Source: Neckera pumila (taxonomy: Eukaryota > Streptophyta > Bryopsida > Hypnales > Neckeraceae). From it: a stretch of 64,000 bases of DNA. The notes beneath the pieces are model-generated. The model worked only from the letters and a program-made list of their open reading frames with translations. It made no database searches and had not been told where the DNA came from. Where the stretch lies: the NCBI GenBank assembly GCA_963969595.1, contig OZ018418.1, positions 4,407,001 through 4,471,000 on the forward strand, read 5' to 3'. Below are positions 59,375 through 64,000 of the stretch, in pieces. Each line of letters starts with the position of its first letter. The first letter of the stretch is position 1. Position numbers and translations under genes: made by a program.

Positions 59375-59599
59375 GAGTTGGACGCCTGAGTCACTACGGT
59401 TATTTTGTTTAAATAAATAAAAACAAAAGGGATAGAAAAGGAGTTTTGATGCACCCGCTTTTGTTGCTGCAGGTCAATCTCCGCCCATCGCATTGCATTA
59501 GTGACTTCCTCCTCTTTGTCTCTGTGTTTTTTTGCCAAAGGTCAAGCTCCACCAGCACCCTCGTAACCGGCTTCCTCCTCTCCGTCTCTGCGATCCACA

Positions 59600-59690
59600 A
59601 AATACTTCCGTGAGCAAATGGAAATCTGTGAGCGAAAAGAGGGTGCCAAAATTCAACTTCTCTTGGAGCGTGCAGAACGCAAGTAAGAAT
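59600..59690 (+). CDS. Possible short exon, coiled-coil protein fragment
   Basis: A frame reads LRSTKYFREQMEICERKEG then AKIQLLLERAERK and meets a GTAAGA donor-like site at about 59691. Charge pattern and helix propensity resemble the coiled-coil tails of plant nuclear or transposon proteins. There is no further exon I can identify, so the call is weak. Confidence 0.25.
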
Positions 59691-61600
59691 TTCTTGCAAT
59701 CATCTCGTACTTTCTATGTGTGCTTGCCGGCATTGGGGATCTTGATAGAGCATGACAAGAACTCCTCCTGTTTTGAGGGTAAAGCTGCAAAGCAATTGTT
59801 GGGTTCGAAGGTAGTACGCCAATCTTGCCATTTTCCAGCCTCCTGTGGCTTGTTAGCTTTGAATTCACAGGGACAGTAATTCAAGCCAACCTTCAGAGGT
59901 TGCCGTACTCTGATGTTGTTGAGAGAGAGAGTTCCATTAGAATGATTGCTGAAATAAAAAAATAAAACAAAAGCAGTTGATTTAGCACTTCTCGCAAACC
60001 TATCAGTATCATTAGAACTGTTAAGGTTCAACAAATGTAGCCTCGAAAGATAGAAGCAGTGACAGCTGAGATTCCAAAGAATTGTAGAGAACCGTTACTT
60101 CTTGAATGACACCCCTAGATAACATTTGGTTGGTCAAGGTTGAAGCTTACCACAAAAGAGCAGCTAGCGCTAGTGACTAGAGATTGAAGAAGCTCCTGCT
60201 CATGAATGCAGGCTTTGTGATCATTGTCAGGGCGACGTCTTCGTAGCCAAGGAGGTATTGCAATGTAAGAAAGTCGGCTGCAGGACGTTTCTAGAATGAG
60301 TCTCGATGGTCTGGTGCTTGCAGAACTTGATAATATTGTTTGACTGGGTGATTGCTACCTATATGAATTCAATCACAGAACTTCTAGATAGCTAAGCTGC
60401 ACCCACAGTAGGGCTAGGACGTCAAAACAAATTACATTTCAACATGAGAGACGCTGAACTATTGAATGATTAAAATGGCAAGTACAATTGGTAGAACCTA
60501 GAATGAAACTCAAAGTTGCTAATAGGATTTGCATTTGTAGTTCAAAATTCTGGTGTTATAAGGTAGCTCTTACCTCCGCTAATACCTTCCGTCTGTGCTT
60601 CCTGCTTGGCAATCAGCAAATTCTTCTCATTCCTTCTTCTTGGCAATTGGAGTAGAAGAGTTCGGGAAGACTGTCGCAGAAGAAGACAAGGGGGTTGCGT
60701 GTCGGTGCTTGGCGGAGGAACGCAGACGTGGTGATTTTTGACTCTTTCTATTGTATCCTAACTCCCTGTTTGTATTGCCATTGATTAGGAAAGGTGGCCT
60801 GCAAACACACAAATTAATTAGCAAGTGTTGGGAGGTATTAATACAAAACTAGGATTACTAATAATTGCTTCCCTTTTCATGGTAAGAGTGAACTGTGGAC
60901 TAGCCTAGAACCTCAGCTTCCGTCCATCATCGCAGAAGGATATGAAGAAGAAGACCGTCCCTGCAGCCTGAAATCCCTTTGCCTTATCTTCCTTCGTATT
61001 ATATTTTGGGTGATGTTATTTCATTGACAAGGGCAAATGCAAATACATTCAAATTTTTGTCATCATTAAAATGAATGAAAGAATTCAAGTTCACTTATGT
61101 GAGATCATGTTGTACTTGTTGATTGTGCAATGTATGTGTGTTTTGCACAACTGCAACAAGGAATTCAAAGGTTTATCATTTTAGAAAATTGTACATGCTT
61201 GAAAATAAGGAAATTCAATGCTAGACCAGTCCATGAAGTGGTTGTTAATGGTGTTCAATGAACACTATAGAGTGGTAATATTAAAATGAAATACTAATTT
61301 CTCAAGTTGAGCCGACCTGTCCATAAAGCAAACCTGAAAATTTGGACATAAAGTGCAAGCACCCAAAACCGTCAGTATTAAGCAATTCAGCATGGTTGGA
61401 TGCAACTTCTCGTAAAAATAATATTTTTGAAGTATTGCCAAGTGAAGATCATGAATACTAAGAAAAAGAAATAGGTTTTTTGAATATGGTATGTAATTTC
61501 TATGATTTTTCAAATATATTGCTTTCTAGACCAATGAAATTGTCACAGGGTGGAAGCAGAACTTAAATAAATAAAAATCAGATGAGAGCAAATGAAATTT
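59691..61600. other. Spacer, no supported gene
   Basis: Composition alternates between balanced (59700-60300, 60580-60980) and AT-rich parts. Short open frames occur on both strands without motifs. Old exons may be hidden at 60600-60740 but none can be named. Confidence 0.25.
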
Positions 61601-61775
61601 AGGTATGTGTTTTTCAAATGCGTCAGCCAATCAAACCTAAGCATTAGAAGCACACATTACTGAAATGTAAGGGACAAAAGTAGTGACAATCGGGTATGTG
61701 TTTTTCAAATGTGTCAGCCAATCAGAGCTAAGCAATAAAAAGTGTAAGTGTAGGGACAAAAATAGTGACAATCTA
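61601..61775. repeat. Tandem duplication, about 91-bp period
   Basis: GGTATGTGTTTTTCAAATG, CGTCAGCCAATCA and GGGACAAAAGTAGTGACAAT recur 91 bases later as GGTATGTGTTTTTCAAATG, TGTCAGCCAATCA and GGGACAAAAATAGTGACAAT. Two copies only. Confidence 0.75.
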
Positions 61776-64000
61776 AGGTACATGAATGGAGTAGGGACGC
61801 TAATGGTGGTTTCTACTCTCATTTGGACATTTGTGAGTAATTTTATTATAGCATGGTCTAGCATAGAAGGATTGATTTGAATTCATTCAAAATTGTGCCT
61901 TACCACACAGATAGTGCCAATTCAAAATACCTTGTTAGTAAAGTTGGTGCCACCCTAAATAAAAAAACTCCCTAACCATTAATTAATAGGAATTTGTCAA
62001 TAGAATAGTAAAGGACAAAAGAAACCATTGGAAGTTGTACATTTTAGAGAAGGGTGCTCCTAGCTGGCTAAAACGCAATTTTCAATCTATTGCAAAGTAG
62101 TTTTGGAATTGTTTGTTTTTGGTAATTTCAATTTGTGAGTTGTTCAAACTTGTTGTACGTACCTAAGTAGGTTGTATTAAATGTACAGATGTTTTTCAAT
62201 TCCTTTTTGTCAACAAGGTCAAATACGACAGGAGAGAAGTGCATTCTACAAAACACTAATCAAACAAAAAAATGGTTGAATTGTAGGAATTCAGAGGGCC
62301 TGTGATTTACTCTCCCAAGTTCTGATGTACATTGTCTACAAGTGAAATACTTGATTCTTTTTGTCTGAACATACTCTCACTACTTTAGTGCCCCTCTCTC
62401 CATTCCCACAACTTTTGTATTCATTGACAATATCTATGTAGGAGTGTCTATTTGAATTTGTGGATCATTTACAAATTTTGGATGATATGCCAGCGCTCGA
62501 AGTGTCACTCATCCACTTCAAACTTTGGCCTTAAATCTTAGCATCTAGGTAGCTAATGAAAGTATTGGATAAGCCTTGCTAGTGTATTGAAGTAGCACAT
62601 AGTAAATGCATCTAATAAGATAAGGTAGAGCCACCCATTCCCGACCAATGACCCATTCCCAACCTATTGTTTGGAAAATGTAAACATTTGAAGGTACAAG
62701 GTTGCATCCATGTCTCCAGTGAGTATATAATTTTCACATCATTGAATGTGCTATTTAATTTTGATATTTTCACTATGCATGTATAGTAAAAATACAATGT
62801 ATCAATAGAGCCGCATTTGCATGTAGATGTCAAAGTAAACCGTAAAGTTTAAGAATTTAATTGAGTAAGGGTCACTTTATTATTCTCATTGGACAAACCC
62901 AGTTATTGTAGTCAATGGCCACAAAATTAAAGGAACTCATTGAATTCAATTACCAAGCAATGTGTTCAGTTTTATAGTAGGAGGTTTTTAATGCGTCTAT
63001 GTAATAGTTGCAATGAATTCTGATAGGTTAAACATCTTTAAACATCTTTTATTAAATTTTTCCTAAAAGACAAATCAAAAATTTCATCTAATGCAAGTTG
63101 CGTCATGCTTCGCAAAACCTTGCAGAAGTTTGTAATCAATATATGAAGTTGAAAAGTAGTAGTCACCTAAATTGCACACGTCCTAAAATATAACCTTTTT
63201 GCATATTATTGATATTCTATTTACTATTGTGGAGGACATAATACTTCAATTCTATATCAACAAAAAAGTTATAAACTTTTAAAGGAGCCCTCTTAGGAAA
63301 TCTAAAAATTTCAAGGTTCTATTTGAGTTTCTTTGAAAGAAAAATCAAGAATGTGTGGTCGAATATGTTTATAGAAGTTACAAAATCTCAATTACGTGGT
63401 TAGATTGTTGTCAAGTACTTCTTGTTTTTTTTCATTCCTAATGAATTTCCACCTGTATCAAAGGTCTTTGTCCAAACCAAATTAGATTTATTATTGTTTA
63501 ATGAATTTAAATAAATGGAGATGGAAAAAATATATAGATTTTTTAAATAATTATTAATAAAAAACAATTGTACATGTAGTTGGTATGATTATGCTACTTG
63601 ACAGTAAATGTGATGGTGAGAAAACTATTCTGGCACTATTTTCATATGTCTTCAAAATATGTAGATGGAGTTGCTTTGGATATTATGGATGTCAAGGCAA
63701 AAGAACATTTTGACACCATTGTACTTGAGGATATTATTGAATACTATTGAAGAGAAGAAGCTTTTAAGATTCATTAGAGTAGAATAGAAACATAGGAGCA
63801 AACATGAAGTTTCTTTGAAGAAGAGAAAGTAAAGAGGTTGACTTTACTAGCCTCCTAGCAATAAACTTTGGTAGGTAGTAGAAATTGAAAACAAATTCAA
63901 GTCAATGGAAGATCCACATATAGGTATTGTATACACTAACATGTGAAGTATATTTTCATAGCTACTTGGAATTTTTGTCCTCAGAATGATTGAATCCAAT
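61776..64000. other. AT-rich gene-poor right end
   Basis: No credible gene, RNA or repeat is seen in the last 2.2 kb. Confidence 0.3.

Overview
This window reads as AT-rich nuclear DNA from a land plant, probably a seed-free plant such as a moss or relative. It has spliceosomal introns with GT..AG borders, scattered copies of the plant telomere-type word TTTAGGG, CACTA miniature elements, and transposase families (DUF7869-type and a DDE type with an HGKG/DGxGA motif) that I associate with bryophyte and lycophyte genomes. The lineage is inference, not proof. I see no bacterial operons, ribosome binding sites, rRNA genes or intact tRNA genes, and no certain intact host gene. The region looks like silenced, decaying heterochromatin.

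Layout. 0.3-4.1 kb: a degenerate unit (minus strand) with an acidic lysine-rich protein, set in a repeat containing TGCTCCCCATTTT. 6.0-10.3 kb: a broken two-exon gene with a RING/PHD-like finger. 10.7-11.9 kb: a broken SET-domain gene of the SUVR (histone H3K9 methyltransferase) type. 12.6-17.3 kb: two decayed transposase genes on the minus strand with a tRNA-derived SINE-like fragment between them. 17.4-18.0 kb: a cluster of short palindromes. 18-26.8 kb: gene-poor DNA with fold-back repeats. 26.9-34.7 kb: a large multi-exon decayed gene with an FCP1/NIF-like phosphatase fold near its 3' end; the same palindromes lie in its upstream region and first three introns. 34.7-40.2 kb: two copies of a fold-back repeat flanking the N-terminal half of a DDE transposase. 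40.4-46.7 kb: a mosaic of tandem satellites (about 177, 108, 82 and 20 bp units) interrupted by a CACTA miniature element. 46.7-47.8 kb: two DUF7869 transposase fragments in opposite orientation. 47.9-51.1 kb: a second, better preserved copy of the 0.3-4.1 kb unit. 51.1-51.9 kb: one open 251-codon frame. 52-64 kb: mostly featureless AT-rich DNA with a second CACTA miniature element, a dispersed repeat and a pair of GC-rich hairpins.

The coding segments do not form a working pathway. They are fragments of mobile or captured genes with premature stops and small frameshifts. Where family knowledge predicts the lost residue (Trp in the FCP1 WSS motif, Arg in the SET WGxRT and GNR motifs, Trp in two transposases), a single C-to-T or G-to-A change explains the damage, as expected for methylated, silenced DNA. 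The most unusual structure is the recurring palindrome (arm TTTAACTCG, 3-nt spacer, inverse arm) shared by two unrelated loci and placed in introns and upstream regions.
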